Made by a program: the position numbers and the translations under genes. Under the pieces are notes generated by a model. The model saw nothing but the letters and a program-made list of their open reading frames with translations. It was not told where the DNA came from and ran no database searches. A stretch of 50,761 nucleotides of DNA, from NCBI GenBank assembly GCA_947483555.1, contig CANKMW010000067.1, positions 1 through 50,761 on the forward strand, given 5' to 3'. Each line of letters begins with the position of its first letter. Position 1 is the first letter of the stretch. The DNA comes from Myxococcales bacterium (GTDB lineage: Bacteria; Myxococcota_A; Polyangia; Haliangiales; Haliangiaceae). Below are positions 50,743 through 50,761 of this stretch, piece by piece.

Positions 50743-50761
50743 GTGCGGATGGTGATCGAAG
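50743..50761 (+). CDS. Possible start of a truncated gene
   Basis: A GTG at 50743, seven nt after GGAAGG (50730-50735), opens a frame reading MRMVIE before the window ends. Too little is present to identify it. The 109 bp before it (50634-50742) show no other feature that I recognise. Confidence 0.25.

Overview
This window comes from a GC-rich bacterial chromosome, about 70% G+C by eye. It reads as a deltaproteobacterium of the Myxococcota, probably near Haliangium/Kofleriaceae. The signs are very long TPR proteins, a TatT-type lipoprotein, a TIGR04552-type protein, Cys-rich secreted lipoproteins, FecR/ECF pairs and a social-bacterium style extra DnaK. I see no rRNA, tRNA, CRISPR, phage or insertion sequence.

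Layout. 1-4.1 kb: REP-like repeat, OmpA-domain lipoprotein, bacterial SUFU protein, ArsB/NhaD-type ion transporter, TatT lipoprotein. 4.2-13.6 kb (minus strand): a SurA/PpiD-like membrane chaperone followed by a 2478-residue TPR protein. 13.9-19.8 kb: the cell-shape operon mreB-mreC-mreD-mrdA(PBP2)-rodA, broken between mreC and mreD by 372 bp of 7-mer and 6-mer microsatellite. 19.8-26.1 kb (minus strand): ECF sigma factor, FecR-like anti-sigma, a secreted protein, Cys-rich secreted proteins and the TIGR04552 protein. 26.2-30.7 kb: thioredoxin, a small conserved protein, a CcsA/HemX membrane protein, hemA, a lipoprotein, and hemC on the opposite strand. 30.8-32.9 kb: YbgF-like lipoprotein plus a LysM protein. 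33-45.7 kb: dprA-topA-trmFO-(SDR, Uma2)-xerC-hslV-hslU-argB-argD-argF, a gene order shared in part with Firmicutes. 45.7-50.6 kb: a J-domain protein, a divergent DnaK and a TPR/acidic protein that carries the same small domain as the J protein.

Expression architecture is unusual. Inside operons, starts and stops overlap (GTGA, ATGA, TGATG, TAGTG). At many operon heads a TANNNT -10 box sits only 6-8 nt before the ATG/GTG, with no Shine-Dalgarno sequence, which predicts leaderless mRNAs. mreB, argF and the lipoprotein gene at 20800 are exceptions with recognisable Shine-Dalgarno sequences.

The observations I rate highest are the leaderless operon heads, the RelA/SpoT-synthetase-like motif order in the TIGR04552-type protein (21538-22608), the four perfect C-x7-C-x9-C-x7-C modules of the lipoprotein at 20800-21447, the J-protein/DnaK/partner cassette with a shared domain, and a family of GGNNNC hexamer repeats that recurs in coding and noncoding DNA.
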